Assembly: GCA_003645555.1 (NCBI GenBank) | Contig: QNFN01000111.1 | Span: forward strand, 1 to 6,547 | Reading direction: 5' to 3' | Origin: Gammaproteobacteria bacterium | GTDB lineage: Bacteria; Pseudomonadota; Gammaproteobacteria; QNFN01 | DNA length: 6,547 nt | In this document: one piece after another, positions 6,023-6,547 of the stretch | Position numbering within the stretch: the first letter of the stretch is position 1 | Layout of the letters: each line of letters starts with the position of its first letter | Program-made: the position numbers and the translations under genes | The notes under the pieces: generated by a model | Told to the model about the DNA's origin: nothing | Seen by the model: only the letters and a program-made list of their open reading frames with translations | Database searches by the model: none

Positions 6023-6547
6023 TCAGAGCCAGGTGACCGCGTTGCGCATGCGCTCCTCGGCCATGTCCATCGACTTGCCGTCGGGACCGATCAGGGCCAG
6101 CGTGCCGTTGTTGTACGGGGTCAGGCGACCCGGCAGGTTCTCAACCTGCATGGTCGTGTCGCTATCGACGGCACGGTGCGGGATCACCATCACGGTCACC
6201 TTGCCACGCGGTGTGTCGAGTACCAGGTGTACGCCCTTGATCCCATTCTCCATGATGCAGCCGTTGGCGAAGGTGACGCCCATGATCTCGCCGTCGAGGC
6301 GGGCACCGAACTCGGCAAACATCGCGGCCAGGTCGGTGCGTGGTACTTCCATGCTGACCCTGGTCGCAAAACGCTCCTCGATGTAATGCTCGGTGGCGAT
6401 CTGCTCTAGCGTCATTAAAGCGGCGGCGCCCCCGGAGAGACTGCCGCGCATCACGCCGACCACCAGCAGCACCGTGGCGAGGGCGGCGTAGGCACCCATC
6501 CAGCCCGGCCCGGTGCCGAACAGCCGGTCTTGCAGACGCTGTGTGAA
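6023..6547 (-). CDS. DUF3379-like membrane protein, 5' end outside the window
   Basis: The frame is open to the window edge, giving 174 residues of the C-terminal part; the ATG at 6499 is probably internal. A single membrane segment is visible at about residues 15-33 of the fragment (WMGAYAALATVLLVVGV). It is followed by a soluble domain with SMEVPRTDLAAMFAEFG, GVTFANGC, KGVHLVLDTP and GKVTVMVIPH. These match, from memory, the pattern of DUF3379 proteins of gammaproteobacteria, which are about 230-250 aa with a short cytoplasmic N-terminus and one membrane helix. They look like membrane anti-sigma factors and often lie beside an ECF sigma factor gene, but their function is not established. 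If so, the missing N-terminus and a sigma gene should lie to the right. The 122-bp spacer with a strong hairpin suggests it is not in the egt transcription unit. Confidence 0.68.
   Translation of the reverse strand, partial: FTQRLQDRLFGTGPGWMGAYAALATVLLVVGVMRGSLSGGAAALMTLEQIATEHYIEERFATRVSMEVPRTDLAAMFAEFGARLDGEIMGVTFANGCIMENGIKGVHLVLDTPRGKVTVMVIPHRAVDSDTTMQVENLPGRLTPYNNGTLALIGPDGKSMDMAEERMRNAVTWL

Noticed and set aside
1..6547. CRISPR array, insertion sequence or tRNA gene
   Set aside because: No spaced repeat array, transposase or cloverleaf-compatible sequence was found on either strand.

Overview
The window is GC-rich. All five supported protein genes lie on the minus strand, so transcription runs from high to low coordinates. 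Family content (a DUF3379-type protein, a TVP38-reductase fusion, a hydrolase-OsmC fusion and an egtB-egtD pair) points to a gammaproteobacterium. A sulfur-oxidising or halophilic lineage would fit, but that is inference and no taxonomic marker gene is present.

Layout in transcription order. At the right edge is the 3' part of a DUF3379-like membrane protein (6547-6023, 5' end outside the window). Next comes a 122-bp spacer (6022-5901) holding a bulged AT-rich inverted repeat, a perfect 30-bp GC-rich palindrome and a small hairpin with a UACG loop just upstream of a ribosome binding site. After it lie four tightly packed genes: a 727-aa fusion of a TVP38/TMEM64 membrane domain and a mercuric-reductase-like FAD oxidoreductase; egtB (42 bp further on); egtD (GTGA overlap with the egtB stop); and an alpha/beta hydrolase-OsmC fusion (21 bp further on). 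The last 210 bases (210-1) carry no convincing gene. They are visibly more AT-rich and contain repeated CTAACA motifs and a short hairpin.

The core is an ergothioneine pathway. EgtD trimethylates the alpha-amino group of histidine to hercynine, and EgtB attaches a sulfur donor to hercynine as a sulfoxide. No egtA or egtC is seen, and the EgtB carries an adjacent Tyr pair like that of the cysteine-using EgtB type, so direct use of cysteine is likely. The C-S lyase (EgtE role) is not in the window. The flanking genes also suggest thiol or peroxide chemistry: a CxxxxC flavoprotein tethered to a VTT membrane domain, and an OsmC peroxidase-like domain. Spacing supports one transcription unit, so the block reads as a low-molecular-weight-thiol and redox-defence operon. 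The roles of the two fusion proteins in it are inferred from context only.
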